64,000 nt of DNA. Source: Jeotgalibacillus terrae (GTDB taxonomy: Bacteria; Bacillota; Bacilli; Bacillales; Jeotgalibacillaceae). The stretch is taken from contig NZ_JAFBDK010000019.1 in the NCBI RefSeq assembly GCF_016908195.1, positions 1 through 64,000 of the forward strand, given 5' to 3'. A program made the position numbers and the translations under genes. A model generated the notes under the pieces. That model had not been told where the DNA came from. It saw nothing but the letters and a program-made list of their open reading frames with translations, and did no database searches. Below, in pieces: positions 26,903-37,098 of the stretch (position 1 is its first letter; each line of letters opens with the position of its first letter).

Positions 26903-27145
26903 CTGTGACTCTCCCGGCAATTAATCTATTCACATCATAATCTTTTCCGGTCATTTTTTAAAGGAAATTCCAGAAGATTCTAGATTTCCCCTCCACAATT
27001 CGACACGATTTCTTAAAAATTTTATGTCAGCCGACCGCTTTCTTCCTATTTAACAGATGAAGTCAAAGCCTGTTATACAAGTGATTCCATTATGCATATA
27101 GCGTACTTTTACGTTATACTTACTGTTATACGAAATAAAAAAGGT

Positions 27146-27196
27146 ACACATCACCAGGGACTTCCGTGTAAGGCGAGAGTCCTTATTTAAATGTGT
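27146..27196 (+). ncRNA. Structured leader of the mrp operon, candidate sodium riboswitch
   Basis: Outer pairing ACACAT (27146-27151) with ATGTGT (27191-27196) encloses a 7-bp stem AGGGACT (27156-27162) with AGTCCTT (27178-27184), capped by a G/A-rich loop containing CCGTGTAAGGCGAG. It is 15 nt upstream of the mrpA Shine-Dalgarno. The compact form and the Na+/H+ antiporter downstream suggest a Na+-I (DUF1646-type) riboswitch; I could not verify the consensus. The 321-bp gap holding it contains no gene. Confidence 0.45.
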
Positions 27197-27223
27197 GACA
27201 GAGAATGTTAGGAGGGGTCTTCA

Positions 27224-29638
27224 TTGTCGCTGCTTCACTTAGCCATCTTACTGCCCTTCATTGCGGCGGTAATCGTCCCTTTTTTATTTAAGGGATTCCG
27301 TTCTATTCATACGGGATGGTTCGTTTTGCTCGTTCCGCTGGCACTGTTTATTTACTTTATACAGTACATGCCGGTAACAAGCAGCGGACAAACAGTTTCA
27401 CAAACTTTCGAGTGGATTCCATCACTGGGAATTAACTTTACCGCTTATGTGGATGGATTGGGTCTTCTATTTGCCCTGCTGATTACAGGGATTGGATCAC
27501 TTGTGGTTCTCTACTCCATTTACTATCTGGCAAAAGAAAAAGAAGCACTTCATAATTTTTACGTGTATTTACTCATGTTCATGGGTGCAATGCTAGGTGT
27601 TGTTTTATCTGACAACATGATTGTACTCTACATGTTCTGGGAATTTACATCCATATCATCATTCCTGTTAATCGGATATTGGTATGATAAAGAACGTTCA
27701 CGCTATGGTGCTCAGAAATCTATGCTGATTACCGTTTTTGGTGGACTTTCAATGCTTGGTGGTATCGTACTGCTGTACATAATGAGCGGTACTTTCAGCA
27801 TTCGTGAATTAATTGGAATGTCAGGAGAGCTGATGGCTGATCCATTATTCCTGTTTGCGATGATTCTGATCTTACTTGGTGCATTCACAAAGTCTGCACA
27901 GTTTCCTTTCCACGTATGGCTGCCGGATGCAATGGAAGCTCCTACACCGGTTTCTGCTTACCTTCACTCTGCAACAATGGTTAAAGCGGGTATTTATCTT
28001 GTAGCCCGCATGAGCCCTGTTTTTGCAGAGTCAGGCCTCTGGCTCTGGCTGGTTGCCGGGTTTGGTATCTTCACTTTATTCTGGGGATCCTTTAACGCAG
28101 TAAAACAGACTGACCTGAAGGGAATACTTGCCTTTTCAACTGTCAGTCAGCTCGGGCTGATCATGTCCTTACTCGGACTTGGAGCAGCTGCACTGCACTT
28201 TGATACGCTTGACGAAAATATGTATATGACAGCAACCATTGCTGCTGTTTTCCATTTGATTAATCACGCTACTTTTAAAGGAAGCCTCTTTATGATGGCA
28301 GGTATTGTCGATCATGAAACAGGTACACGTGATATCAGAAAACTCGGCGGATTAGTCAATCTGATGCCGATCACATTTACCATTGCGATTATCGGTTCAT
28401 TCTCGATGGCAGGACTTCCGCCATTTAACGGATTCCTGAGTAAGGAAATGTTTCTCACAGGTATGATTTCAGTTTTTGAACTCGATCTGTTCAATTTGAA
28501 TACATGGGGCATTTTGTTCCCTGTACTTGCCTGGGTCGCGAGTGTATTTACATTTATCTACAGTATTATGCTTGTATTTAAAACGTTCTTAGGAAAGCCT
28601 CAGTTTGATCAGCTTCCTAAAAAACCGCATGAAGCACCAATCGGGATGCTGATCTCACCATTGATCCTTGTGACACTGGTAGTCGTTTTCGGTTTCTTCC
28701 CGAATCTGCTTTCTAACACAATGATTAAGCCTGCTGTAGAAGCCATTCTTCCAAGTCTGCCGGCTGCAGGTCAGGAAGTATATGTGGATATCTACTTCTG
28801 GCACGGGTTCAAACCTGAATTATTTATGACACTCGGCATAATCCTGACAGGCACGCTGATGTATGCAACACTTGCAAAATGGCAAGGTATTTATAACCGG
28901 ATTCCTGAACGCTTTACGATCAACGGTGTGTATGACCGCGGACTTGACGGAAGTGAATCAGGCAGTTTTAAACTGAATGAATTCTTTATGACTGGTTACA
29001 TGAGGTCATACCTGATTTACATTTTCGCCTTTTTTGTGGCTATTCTGTTATCCACACTGACTGTAAGTGATGCATTCGTTATCGATACGTCAAATCTTGC
29101 AGAAATCAGAATCTATGAAGTTGTACTTGCCATTGTCTTAATTGCAGGTGCCATTACGATCCTTTTTGCAAAATCACGCCTGACATCTATTGTCCTGCTT
29201 GGCGTAGTTGGTTACTCTGTTGCTTTGTTCTTCGTATTCTTCAGAGCACCGGACCTTGCACTGACACAGCTTGTCATTGAAACAGTATCAGTTGCACTGT
29301 TCCTGCTATGTTTCTATCATCTGCCTGAGATCAGCAGAAAAGAAGAACGGATGAAGTTCAAAATGGGGAATGCCGTTATTTCCATTCTGGTTGGATTAAC
29401 GGTGACACTCATTGGTATAGCTTCGTTCAGCAATGGTCAGATATTTGAATTTGAATCCATTTCCCAGTATCACATCGATAATGTGTATGAGCTGGCTGCA
29501 GGTGGAAATATGGTCAATGTTATTCTCGTTGACTTCCGTGGCTTTGATACACTGTTTGAGATCTGCGTACTTGGAATTGCTGCACTTGGTATATATGCAA
29601 TGGTTAACTTCCGTGGCGTCAGGAGGGAGAAAAGATGA
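27224..29638 (+). CDS. mrpA: Mrp Na+/H+ antiporter subunit A
   Basis: An 804-aa, roughly 20-helix membrane subunit homologous to complex I NuoL/ND5 with a C-terminal MbhE-like extension. Recognisable proton-channel blocks: FWEFTSISSFLLIGYW and SAQFPFHVWLPDAMEAPTPVSAYLHS. With subunits B-G it exchanges cytoplasmic Na+ for protons, supporting alkaline and salt tolerance. TTG start with GGAGGGG about 7 nt upstream. First gene of seven; overlaps mrpB by 4 nt. Confidence 0.95.
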   Translation: MSLLHLAILLPFIAAVIVPFLFKGFRSIHTGWFVLLVPLALFIYFIQYMPVTSSGQTVSQTFEWIPSLGINFTAYVDGLGLLFALLITGIGSLVVLYSIYYLAKEKEALHNFYVYLLMFMGAMLGVVLSDNMIVLYMFWEFTSISSFLLIGYWYDKERSRYGAQKSMLITVFGGLSMLGGIVLLYIMSGTFSIRELIGMSGELMADPLFLFAMILILLGAFTKSAQFPFHVWLPDAMEAPTPVSAYLHSATMVKAGIYLVARMSPVFAESGLWLWLVAGFGIFTLFWGSFNAVKQTDLKGILAFSTVSQLGLIMSLLGLGAAALHFDTLDENMYMTATIAAVFHLINHATFKGSLFMMAGIVDHETGTRDIRKLGGLVNLMPITFTIAIIGSFSMAGLPPFNGFLSKEMFLTGMISVFELDLFNLNTWGILFPVLAWVASVFTFIYSIMLVFKTFLGKPQFDQLPKKPHEAPIGMLISPLILVTLVVVFGFFPNLLSNTMIKPAVEAILPSLPAAGQEVYVDIYFWHGFKPELFMTLGIILTGTLMYATLAKWQGIYNRIPERFTINGVYDRGLDGSESGSFKLNEFFMTGYMRSYLIYIFAFFVAILLSTLTVSDAFVIDTSNLAEIRIYEVVLAIVLIAGAITILFAKSRLTSIVLLGVVGYSVALFFVFFRAPDLALTQLVIETVSVALFLLCFYHLPEISRKEERMKFKMGNAVISILVGLTVTLIGIASFSNGQIFEFESISQYHIDNVYELAAGGNMVNVILVDFRGFDTLFEICVLGIAALGIYAMVNFRGVRREKR

Positions 29639-30063
29639 AGAATAAACCGAATGATCTGATCCTCCAGACTGTTACAACGATGATATCTTTTATCATCATT
29701 TTATTCTCTATCCACCTTTTCTTCGCCGGTCATTATACGCCAGGCGGAGGATTTATCGGCGGATTGATGACAAGTGCAGCGCTTGTTCTGCTGCTGCTTG
29801 CTTATGACATTAAAACGCTGAATACAATTCTGCCTTTTAATTTCCGGATGATGACAGCTGCCGGTCTGTTGATTTCCGTTTTAACCGGTGCTGGTGCATT
29901 GTTATTTAATCAGCCGTTTCTCACACACGCATACGACTATTTCGAGCTTCCGCTGTTAGGCAAGACATCACTTCATACAGCTGTGCTGTTTGACATCGGC
30001 GTGTATCTGGTCGTAATCGGTGTAACAATGACCATTATTCAGACGATAGGGGAGAGTGAATAA
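29635..30063 (+). CDS. mrpB: Mrp antiporter subunit B
   Basis: A 142-aa membrane protein with four helices; signature [21 protein letters not shown] near residue 30 is typical of MnhB/MrpB. Start ATG overlaps the mrpA stop (ATGA), with AGGAGGGAG upstream, so translation is coupled. Essential part of the hetero-oligomeric antiporter in B. subtilis. Confidence 0.95.
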   Translation: MKNKPNDLILQTVTTMISFIIILFSIHLFFAGHYTPGGGFIGGLMTSAALVLLLLAYDIKTLNTILPFNFRMMTAAGLLISVLTGAGALLFNQPFLTHAYDYFELPLLGKTSLHTAVLFDIGVYLVVIGVTMTIIQTIGESE

Positions 30064-30404
30064 TGGAAATCTTAATGTCGATCGTTGTAGGAATTTTATT
30101 TATGTCTGCCGTATATCTGATTTTGTCTAAAAGCCTGCTGCGCATCATAATCGGCACTGGACTTCTCAGTCACGGTGCCCATCTTCTGCTTTTGACGATG
30201 AGTGGATTGAAAACAGGTGCTGCGCCGGTTTTAACAGACGGGGTAGAATCGTACACTGACCCGCTGCCACAGGCACTTGTTCTGACAGCAATCGTGATCA
30301 GCTTCGGGGTTACGGCATTTTTCCTGGTACTTGCCTACCGGACTTATCAGGAACTTGGAACAGATAATATGGAAGAAATGAAAGGGAATGACTCAAATGA
30401 TTAA
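30063..30404 (+). CDS. mrpC: Mrp antiporter subunit C
   Basis: A 113-aa NuoK-like subunit with three helices: [19 protein letters not shown] and [21 protein letters not shown]. Its ATG shares one base with the mrpB stop (TAATG). The length equals that of B. subtilis MrpC. Confidence 0.95.
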   Translation: MEILMSIVVGILFMSAVYLILSKSLLRIIIGTGLLSHGAHLLLLTMSGLKTGAAPVLTDGVESYTDPLPQALVLTAIVISFGVTAFFLVLAYRTYQELGTDNMEEMKGNDSND

Positions 30405-31878
30405 CTTACCGTTACTGCCCATTCTCATTCCGCTTTTATCTGCTGTACTATTGATGTTCTTCCCGAAGCGAATCAAAGTGCAGCGCATCATTTCAATGGC
30501 CGGAATTGCCGGGACGATCATTGCTGCGATTGTGCTTACAGCAGAAGTAAAGGCAAATGGGATTCAAACTTTAAACTTAGGGGACTGGCCGGCACCATAT
30601 GGCATCACACTGGTGTCAGATATGCTCTCAGTTCTGTTGGTCTTAACATCCAGCATCCTTACGTTTTTTATCGTATGGTATGCGATTATTTATCTGGATG
30701 ATGCTTATGAAAGATATTTCTTCTACACTGGCGTCATGTTTCTGTTAACAGGAATCAACGGCGCTTTTACGACAGGTGATATTTTCAACCTGTTTGTATT
30801 CTTTGAAGTATTTCTGATTGCTTCTTACCTGCTGATTGTATTAGGCGGGAAAAAAGGACAACTCAGGGAATCTATTAAATACCTGCTGATCAATGTGATT
30901 TCCTCAGCGTTGTTTGTCACAGCAGTCGCTTATTTGTATTCAGTGGTAGGTACGCTGAATATGGCTGATGTCTCACAGCGTATTGATGAACTTGGCAGCC
31001 CGGGCATTATTACGGTGATTGCGATTTTCTTTTTAATCGTATTCGGGTTAAAAGGAGCGATCTTTCCACTGTACTTCTGGTTACCGGGCTCCTACAGTGC
31101 ACCTCCGATTCCAATTCTTGCGCTGTTCGGTGCATTATTGACTAAAGTCGGCGTCTATTCAATCATGAGGACGTATACTTTATTCTTTTATCACGATCAG
31201 GGATATACGCATCAAATCCTTGCTGTCCTTGCATTGTTAAGTATTGTTGTGGGTGTAATCGGAGCGATTGCTTACAGGAATGTGAAAACGATTATTATTT
31301 ACAACATTGTCATTGCTGTCGGTGTTATTCTTTACGGCGTCTCAGCAATGACACCGGCAGCACTTGAAGGTGCAGTGTTCTATCTGCTGCATGATATGGT
31401 GATTAAAGCAGCACTGTTCCTGCTGATTGGCATTATGATCGCCATTGCAGGAGCGAGCCACCTCAATCAGATGGGCGGTATGATCAGGGATTATCCGCGC
31501 ATCGGCTGGACTTATTTTGTCGCAGCACTTGCACTTGCAGGTATTCCGCCGCTCAGCGGATTCGTAGGAAAGCTGCTGATTGTACAGGGTGGCTTTGAGA
31601 CTGGAGATATGGTCGGACCATTACTCGTTCTCTTATCAAGTCTGATGGTACTGTATTCAGCAATGAAGATCTTTATGAATGGCTTCTGGGGAACGCCAAA
31701 AGAGTATCACGGAGAAAAAGCTCACCTTGCAAACCGCCTTTGGGTGCCTGCTGCAGCATTAGTCTTAATTGCCATCGCATATGGCGTAGGATCTGAAGCA
31801 GTATATCCATTCATCCAGATGGCGGTAGAACCACTCATCGATCCTGCAGTCTATATTGAAGCAGTGTTAAAGGAGTAA
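30397..31878 (+). CDS. mrpD: Mrp antiporter subunit D
   Basis: A 493-aa, roughly 14-helix subunit homologous to NuoM/NuoN. Characteristic blocks include [20 protein letters not shown] and [18 protein letters not shown], with a conserved Lys/Glu proton path expected. The start at 30397 ([10 protein letters not shown]) is preferred over 30388 because AAAGGGA then has proper spacing, and it yields the same length as B. subtilis MrpD. The 5' end overlaps mrpC by 8 nt. Confidence 0.95.
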   Translation: MINLPLLPILIPLLSAVLLMFFPKRIKVQRIISMAGIAGTIIAAIVLTAEVKANGIQTLNLGDWPAPYGITLVSDMLSVLLVLTSSILTFFIVWYAIIYLDDAYERYFFYTGVMFLLTGINGAFTTGDIFNLFVFFEVFLIASYLLIVLGGKKGQLRESIKYLLINVISSALFVTAVAYLYSVVGTLNMADVSQRIDELGSPGIITVIAIFFLIVFGLKGAIFPLYFWLPGSYSAPPIPILALFGALLTKVGVYSIMRTYTLFFYHDQGYTHQILAVLALLSIVVGVIGAIAYRNVKTIIIYNIVIAVGVILYGVSAMTPAALEGAVFYLLHDMVIKAALFLLIGIMIAIAGASHLNQMGGMIRDYPRIGWTYFVAALALAGIPPLSGFVGKLLIVQGGFETGDMVGPLLVLLSSLMVLYSAMKIFMNGFWGTPKEYHGEKAHLANRLWVPAAALVLIAIAYGVGSEAVYPFIQMAVEPLIDPAVYIEAVLKE

Positions 31879-31884
31879 TGTGAT

Positions 31885-32361
31885 ATGCCATTTCAAATTC
31901 TATTAAATTTCTTTTTAGCGTTCCTTTGGATGTTTTTAAGCAGTTCATTCAGTGTATCGAGCTTTATTATCGGGTACTTTCTTGGCATTGTTGTGATCTT
32001 TGCTATGAGACGCTTCTTCCAGTCGAGACTATATATTTACAGGATATGGGCAATCATTAAGTTAACGCTTCTCTTTTCGTACGAGCTGATCAAGGCGAAT
32101 ATTGAAGTGCTTGTGATTGTCCTAAGGCCCAAGATGAATCTTGAGCCGGGGATTTTCAAGTATGACACAAAGCTCGAGCATGGATGGGAAGTAACCCTCC
32201 TTTCCCTGCTGATCACACTTACGCCAGGAACACTCGTCGTGGATGTAAGTGATGATAACGGGACACTTTATATTCATGCGCTGAACGCCTCTGATATTAA
32301 AGGAAATGTAACATCAATTCGGGAAGGCTTTGAAAAAGCCATTATGGAGGTGAGCCGATAA
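31885..32361 (+). CDS. mrpE: Mrp antiporter subunit E
   Basis: A 158-aa protein with N-terminal membrane helices and a soluble C-terminal part; LTLTPGTLVVDVSDDNGTLYIHAL is the family hallmark. Starts 6 bp after mrpD and overlaps mrpF by one base. Confidence 0.95.
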   Translation: MPFQILLNFFLAFLWMFLSSSFSVSSFIIGYFLGIVVIFAMRRFFQSRLYIYRIWAIIKLTLLFSYELIKANIEVLVIVLRPKMNLEPGIFKYDTKLEHGWEVTLLSLLITLTPGTLVVDVSDDNGTLYIHALNASDIKGNVTSIREGFEKAIMEVSR

Positions 32362-32645
32362 TGCTGAATATGAGTGTGTATATTGCGCTTGTCGCGTTTG
32401 CCATTGCCATGATTGGAATTGTATACCGTGCCATTAAAGGCCCATCTACAGCAGATCGGGTGGTCGCACTGGATTCACTCGGTATCAGCCTGATTGCAGT
32501 GACAGCACTGTTTTCAATTCTGCTGCGCAGCAGTGTGTTTCTTGAAGTCATCCTGCTGCTTGGTATTCTTGCCTTTATCGGAACAGTTGCCTTCTCAAAA
32601 TATATTGAGAAAGGAGCGATTGTAGACCGTGATCGACATAAGTGA
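32361..32645 (+). CDS. mrpF: Mrp antiporter subunit F
   Basis: A 94-aa, three-helix subunit; RAIKGPSTADRVVALDSLG is diagnostic. In B. subtilis MrpF also influences bile-salt/cholate resistance. ATG overlaps the mrpE stop by one base, and its 3' end overlaps mrpG by 17 nt. Confidence 0.95.
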   Translation: MLNMSVYIALVAFAIAMIGIVYRAIKGPSTADRVVALDSLGISLIAVTALFSILLRSSVFLEVILLLGILAFIGTVAFSKYIEKGAIVDRDRHK

Positions 32646-33006
32646 GTTTTTTATCGCCGCATTTATTTTAATTGGTGCCTTCTTTGGCGTCGTAACAGCG
32701 ATCGGACTTATTCGTTTACCTGATCTCTACACGCGTACACACGCTGCTTCAAAAAGTGCAACACTCGGCGTCATGTCTGTACTGATCGGTGCGCTCCTAT
32801 TCTTTTTAACGGAAGAAGGTTTGTTTAATTCACGGATCGTGCTGGGGATCTTTTTCGTATTAATTACGGCTCCAGTTGGCGGACACCTTATTGCACGTGC
32901 TGCTTACAATACTGGTGTTAAGCTTGCACCGGAGACTGTGCACGACGATCTTGCTAAAAAAGAACAGTATGAATCCAAGAAAAAGAAAAACTCATCCAGG
33001 GATTAA
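32629..33006 (+). CDS. mrpG: Mrp antiporter subunit G
   Basis: A 125-aa, three-helix subunit; IGLIRLPDLYTRTHAASKSATLG (quoted in part: RLPDLYTRTHAASKSATLG) is diagnostic. GTG start; the ribosome site AAAGGAG is about 12 nt away, slightly long. Highly basic tail KKKKNSS. Last gene of the operon, ending within the terminator. Confidence 0.94.
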   Translation: MIDISEFFIAAFILIGAFFGVVTAIGLIRLPDLYTRTHAASKSATLGVMSVLIGALLFFLTEEGLFNSRIVLGIFFVLITAPVGGHLIARAAYNTGVKLAPETVHDDLAKKEQYESKKKKNSSRD

Positions 33007-33022
33007 TTCCCGGATGAGTTTT
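32986..33022. terminator. Bidirectional terminator mrpG / DUF2188 gene
   Basis: AAAAACTCATCC with GGATGAGTTTTTT, inner GGGA/TCCC pairing. Overlaps the 3' ends of both convergent genes. Confidence 0.9.
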
Positions 33023-33386
33023 TTGATTCATATAATGTCTGATCAAACGAACCATCTTCCTTGTAGACTTCGAGCTGACCGCCATGATCTGTCACATAAG
33101 CCTTTGCCTTTTCTTCAAGACCGCTTTTTGTATCTTCAACATAGATCGCTTTATCTGATCCTTTTTTAATCAGCTGCCAGCCATCATTATGTTTTTTCAT
33201 CTGATACGTATCCTGATCATCTTTTTGAACTGCCTGCTTTGCTTTATCAGTGGCAATGGCAATGACACGGCTTTCATCATAATTCTGCTCTCTCAATAAA
33301 GCATTTCCAATTTCAATTGCTTTATTTCTGACATCAGGATCAAGGTTGTTCCAAGAGTCCGGATAATCGTTTTTATCCCACGGCAT
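33003..33386 (-). CDS. DUF2188 domain protein (YdaT-like)
   Basis: A 127-aa soluble protein. N-terminal half resembles ChaB/YdaT-type segments (MPWDKNDYPDSWNNLDPDVR, AIEIGNALL), and the C-terminal half is the DUF2188 repeat with GWQLIKKGSDKAIYVEDTKS. B. subtilis YdaT is a general-stress protein of unknown function. The start at 33386 has AAGGAGG seven nt upstream; the ATG two codons earlier is too close to it. Confidence 0.8.
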   Translation of the reverse strand: MPWDKNDYPDSWNNLDPDVRNKAIEIGNALLREQNYDESRVIAIATDKAKQAVQKDDQDTYQMKKHNDGWQLIKKGSDKAIYVEDTKSGLEEKAKAYVTDHGGQLEVYKEDGSFDQTLYESKNSSGN

Positions 33387-33453
33387 GTTCATTCCTCCTT
33401 AAGCTGGATAAAGTGTTTGTTCATTCTTTTCCACGTAAGGAAGGAATTAAACA

Positions 33454-33843
33454 CTACTTCCGTTTCGGCACGACCGCTACAGTACACCGTGAAATGCAGA
33501 TTAACTCGTTCTCTTCATCTACAATTTTGATTTCCCACACCATCGTGGTCTTTCCTTTATGTATGATCTCAGCAATACCTGTCACTATACCTTCTTTTTT
33601 CGCTTTGATATGATTTGCATTGATCTCAAGCCCGAAGCAGCTGTATTCATTCAAGTCGACCATCGCCGCTGAGCCAACGCTTGCTACCGTTTCAGCGAGT
33701 GCGACTGATGCACCGCCATGTAAAAAGCCAAATGGCTGATGCGTACGCCCGTCTACCGGCATTTCACCGACTGCCTTCCCCTTCTCCACACTGATCATAT
33801 TAATCCCCAGTGAATCCATTAATGTTTCTCTATTCCAATCCAT
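33454..33843 (-). CDS. yuxO: Hotdog-fold thioesterase (YuxO/MenI-like)
   Basis: A 129-aa PaaI/4HBT-type thioesterase. The catalytic loop reads HQPFGFLHGGASVALAET (about residues 36-53), with the acidic residue in the following helix. Homologues hydrolyse 1,4-dihydroxy-2-naphthoyl-CoA in menaquinone synthesis or phenylacetyl-CoA-like substrates; the substrate is inferred only. ATG with GGGGGAGAG. A 21-bp repeat array lies directly upstream, so its promoter may be in or beside the array. Confidence 0.88.
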   Translation of the reverse strand: MDWNRETLMDSLGINMISVEKGKAVGEMPVDGRTHQPFGFLHGGASVALAETVASVGSAAMVDLNEYSCFGLEINANHIKAKKEGIVTGIAEIIHKGKTTMVWEIKIVDEENELICISRCTVAVVPKRK

Positions 33844-33908
33844 TTTCTCTCCCCCTTTTTTCTATCTTCTCTCAGTGGAGGTGGGTTGGCAAGGGTTTGG
33901 TATTTTGA

Positions 33909-34045
33909 GTTCGGGCGTGTGGGCGTGTTCGGCGGAAAAACCGTGATGTTCGTTGGGAAATGAGGTTGGTTCGGCGTAAAATGTGGCTTGTTCGACACTT
34001 AAAAGGTTTTGTTCAACACTTAAACGCTGATGTTCGCCACTTAGT
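33909..34045. repeat. Tandem array, 21-bp period (array 3)
   Basis: Seven units with the conserved head TGTTCG begin (at GTTCG) at 33909, 33927, 33948, 33969, 33990, 34011 and 34032; after the first, each step is exactly 21 bp. Later units also share ACACTTAAA. Located between the yuiF terminator and the yuxO start. The unit sequence is unrelated to arrays 1 and 2. Confidence 0.82.
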
Positions 34046-34073
34046 AACTTTAGACCCATCCGCCATATCATAT

Positions 34074-34099
34074 AAAAAAGCTCTGACACAAAGTCAGAA
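34074..34099 (-). terminator. Terminator of yuiF
   Basis: GTTCTGACT, loop TTGT, GTCAGAGC, followed by T6 on the minus strand. Confidence 0.85.
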
Positions 34100-34111
34100 C
34101 CCCATACAAAC

Positions 34112-35431
34112 TTATAAAACCAGCGCTGCAATCCAGCCGAACAGCACAAGCGGAATATTGTAGTGTAAAAATGTCGGCACACACGTATCCCAGATGTGAT
34201 TATGTTGCCCGTCCGCATTCAGACCGGCTGTCGGTCCAAGCGTACTGTCAGAAGCAGGTGATCCTGCGTCACCAAGTGCGCCGGCCGTACCAATCAATGC
34301 GACTGTTGCAAGCGGACTGAAGCCGAGTTCAAGTGACAGTGGAACGAAAAGTACAGCAATGATTGGGATCGTCGCGAATGAAGATCCGATGCCCATTGTC
34401 ACAACCAGACCAACAATCAGCATTAATAGAGCACCGACTGCTTTATTATCGCCAATCAAATCTGCTGCGCTATTCACAAGACTTTCAACTGCGCCGGTCT
34501 CTGTCATCACAGCAGCAAATCCGTTTGCTGAGATCATGACGAAGCCGATAAACGCCATCATCTTCATACCGTCAGTCATCAGCTGGTCCTGATCTCTCAG
34601 CTTCACTGTACCCGTAACAAAAAGAACAGCAAGACCGATTACTGCACTGAACACCATTGACTGGAAGACTGACTGCACAACGAGTGCTGCGATGATCGCA
34701 ATGATTGTGACAATCAGATCTTTTGTCGTGATTGTTTTAGCGTCTCCATCCTGCAGTGATACTTTACGGTTTTCATATTCACGCGGCTTACGGTAGCTGA
34801 TGAAAACTGCTACCAGCAGACCAAGTACCATTCCGGCAGTCGGGATCAGCATGGCTGTTGGAATTACATCCATATCGATCGTTAATCCACTCAATTCCAT
34901 ATTGGTTGCAATCGTATCATGGAAGATCTGGCCGAATCCGTACGGCAGCAGAATATAAGGTGCCGTCAATCCGAATGTAATGATTGTCGCAATGAGCCTG
35001 CGGTCAATACCAAGTTCATTCATTACAAGCAGAAGCGGCGGAATGAGGAGTGGAATAAACGCAATGTGCACCGGCACGATATTTTGAGACATAATAGAAA
35101 TAGATAAAATAGCAAGAATGATCAGTACTTTAGGAAGCGCTTTTGCTCTTGGCTCCCCTTCCCTGCTTACAGCTGCAACGATTTTATCAACCATCAGCTT
35201 TGGCAGGCCTGTGTAGGAAATCGCAACGGCAAATCCGCCTAACAGTGCATAACTGAGCGCAATATTCGCACCTCCGCCAACACCTTCAGAAAACACAGCG
35301 ACAGTTTCTTCAACAGACAGACCGCCAATCAGTCCGCCGACTGCAGCACCAATAATCAGTGCAGCGACAACGTTGACTCTGATCAGACTTAAGATCAGCA
35401 TAATGATTACAGCAATGACAACAGCATTCAT
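34112..35431 (-). CDS. yuiF: Na+/H+ antiporter-type or amino-acid permease (YuiF family)
   Basis: A 439-aa membrane protein with about twelve helices, of the NhaC-like/YuiF group. Motifs: YALLGGFAVAISYTGLP near residue 61, and TAGALGDAGSPASDSTLGPTAGLNADGQHNHIWD near the C-terminus (quoted in part: GDAGSPASDSTLGPTAGLN). Annotated elsewhere as a Na+/H+ antiporter family protein, while some members are thought to move amino acids; the substrate is open. ATG with AAGGAG. Neighbours yuxO and yuiE as in B. subtilis. Confidence 0.85.
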   Translation of the reverse strand: MNAVVIAVIIMLILSLIRVNVVAALIIGAAVGGLIGGLSVEETVAVFSEGVGGGANIALSYALLGGFAVAISYTGLPKLMVDKIVAAVSREGEPRAKALPKVLIILAILSISIMSQNIVPVHIAFIPLLIPPLLLVMNELGIDRRLIATIITFGLTAPYILLPYGFGQIFHDTIATNMELSGLTIDMDVIPTAMLIPTAGMVLGLLVAVFISYRKPREYENRKVSLQDGDAKTITTKDLIVTIIAIIAALVVQSVFQSMVFSAVIGLAVLFVTGTVKLRDQDQLMTDGMKMMAFIGFVMISANGFAAVMTETGAVESLVNSAADLIGDNKAVGALLMLIVGLVVTMGIGSSFATIPIIAVLFVPLSLELGFSPLATVALIGTAGALGDAGSPASDSTLGPTAGLNADGQHNHIWDTCVPTFLHYNIPLVLFGWIAALVL

Positions 35432-35540
35432 ATATTGTAACTCCTTTTCAGATAATTCTTTACTCTGCTAAACAGGTAACGTATTAAAATACCTTTCATA
35501 CATTAACAGAATAAAAGCAGTGTTGTCAATTGGAGAACAC

Positions 35541-35575
35541 AAAAAAGAGGAATGCCAGAAGACACTCCTCTTTTT
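35541..35575 (-). terminator. Terminator of yuiE
   Basis: AAAGAGGAGTG pairs with CATTCCTCTTTTTT around a short loop, with a T run on the minus strand. Confidence 0.85.
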
Positions 35576-35583
35576 CATATTTT

Positions 35584-37098
35584 TTATTTCTCTATTTTCT
35601 CAAGTACAAACTGCTCTGACAGTAGCGCAAGGGTTCTTGCCATAGCGCCAGTTCCGCCTGCAGGTCCCAGCAGGTGAGGAGATTTTGTGGTAGCAGTTCC
35701 TGCAATATCAAGGTGTACCCATGGTGTGCCACCGGTGAATTCCCCGATGAATGCACCTGCAAATAATGCATGACCATCACGGCCAGGTGAGTTATTCAGA
35801 TCTGCAACCGGGCTGTTTCGTACCCGCTTGCGGTCACCTTCTGTATAAGGCAGCTGCCAAATGAATTCTCCCGCTTCAACTGATGCTTCAAGTACTTTTT
35901 CAAAAAGTGCCTCATTATTGGTAAGTGCCCCTGTTTTATCAAGACCGAGTGCTACGACTACACCGCCAGTCAGTGTGGCAACATCAACAAGATAATTCGC
36001 TCCGTGCTGTTTTGCATACGTTACTGCATCGGCAAGTACAAGACGGCCTTCAGCATCCGTATTGAGCACTTCAATCGTTTTCCCGCTCATTGAAGTAATA
36101 ACATCATCCGGCTTGAATGCTTTATGACTGATCATATTATCAGTTGCAGCAATGACAGCCATTACATTTTGCTCCGGCTTGAGTCTGCCGATGATCTCCA
36201 TTGCGCCAAGTACTGCTGCTGCACCACCCATATCCGCCTTCATGCCGACAATACCGTCTTTAGGCTTAATAGAGTAACCGCCAGTATCAAATGTGATCCC
36301 TTTACCAACAAGGGCAAGTACGTCTTCCCACTTGTCAGTTGCCTGATGCTTCATGACAATCATACGCGGTGGAATCTCAGAGCCCTGATTAACTGCGAGC
36401 AGCGCGCCCATACCCATTTCTTCAATTTCTTCTTTGCCAAGAACCTCGATCTCAAAATCATGGCGTTTAGCCATTTCGATTGCGTACTCAGCCATTTTCA
36501 CTGAGGTTAAAAGGTTGGAAGGCATATTAACGAGCGTTCTCGCTTCGTTTGTTCCTTCTGCAAGGGCAAACCCTACTTCAAGTGCTGCTTCGATTTCCTG
36601 CACGTCACCCTGCGTGTAGATGTTCACTTCATCAAGCGGTACGTCAGGTACGTTTGACTTCTTTTTATATCCTTCGAATTCATACATCGCTAGTGTAATG
36701 CCTTCAATAAATGCCTGTGCAACATCTGTTGCATCAAAGTCTTTTCCTTTAAAAGAATCAAGTGCAATGGCAAGTGTTGAAACCTTTTTCTTTTTCAGAG
36801 TCTTGCCAAGCGCACCAAAGCTTTCTCTCAAATCTTCAAAAGTCAGGTCCGCTTCCTTGCCAAGTCCTGTGAAAAGAATTCTCTTTGCAGCTAAAGCCCC
36901 CATTGTAGGTAATACGGTGACCTGCTTAAGCTTTGTTTCAACATCGCCTTCTTTAATCAGGTCAGTAAGCCCGCCTTTCATCTGATCATCCAGTTCTTTT
37001 GAAAAACCGGATACGACAGGCTGATGCCAGACCCCTGCCGCTAAATAATCGTGCTGATGTTCAAGCACGCTGTCATTTGTATGTATCGTCCATTTCAT
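35584..37098 (-). CDS. yuiE: Leucyl aminopeptidase, M17 family
   Basis: A 504-aa cytosolic metallo-aminopeptidase (PepA family) removing N-terminal residues from peptides. The C-terminal catalytic domain shows [34 protein letters not shown] and the family signature [14 protein letters not shown], containing the metal ligands. The start at 37098 (MKWTIHTND) follows GGAGGTG; the long upstream extension in the same frame has no ribosome site. Divergent from yuiD. Confidence 0.94.
   Translation of the reverse strand: MKWTIHTNDSVLEHQHDYLAAGVWHQPVVSGFSKELDDQMKGGLTDLIKEGDVETKLKQVTVLPTMGALAAKRILFTGLGKEADLTFEDLRESFGALGKTLKKKKVSTLAIALDSFKGKDFDATDVAQAFIEGITLAMYEFEGYKKKSNVPDVPLDEVNIYTQGDVQEIEAALEVGFALAEGTNEARTLVNMPSNLLTSVKMAEYAIEMAKRHDFEIEVLGKEEIEEMGMGALLAVNQGSEIPPRMIVMKHQATDKWEDVLALVGKGITFDTGGYSIKPKDGIVGMKADMGGAAAVLGAMEIIGRLKPEQNVMAVIAATDNMISHKAFKPDDVITSMSGKTIEVLNTDAEGRLVLADAVTYAKQHGANYLVDVATLTGGVVVALGLDKTGALTNNEALFEKVLEASVEAGEFIWQLPYTEGDRKRVRNSPVADLNNSPGRDGHALFAGAFIGEFTGGTPWVHLDIAGTATTKSPHLLGPAGGTGAMARTLALLSEQFVLEKIEK

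Noticed and set aside
33862-34218. 118-residue frame across array 3
   Set aside because: It crosses the yuiF terminator and 3' end, and its repeats follow the DNA period; no ribosome site.
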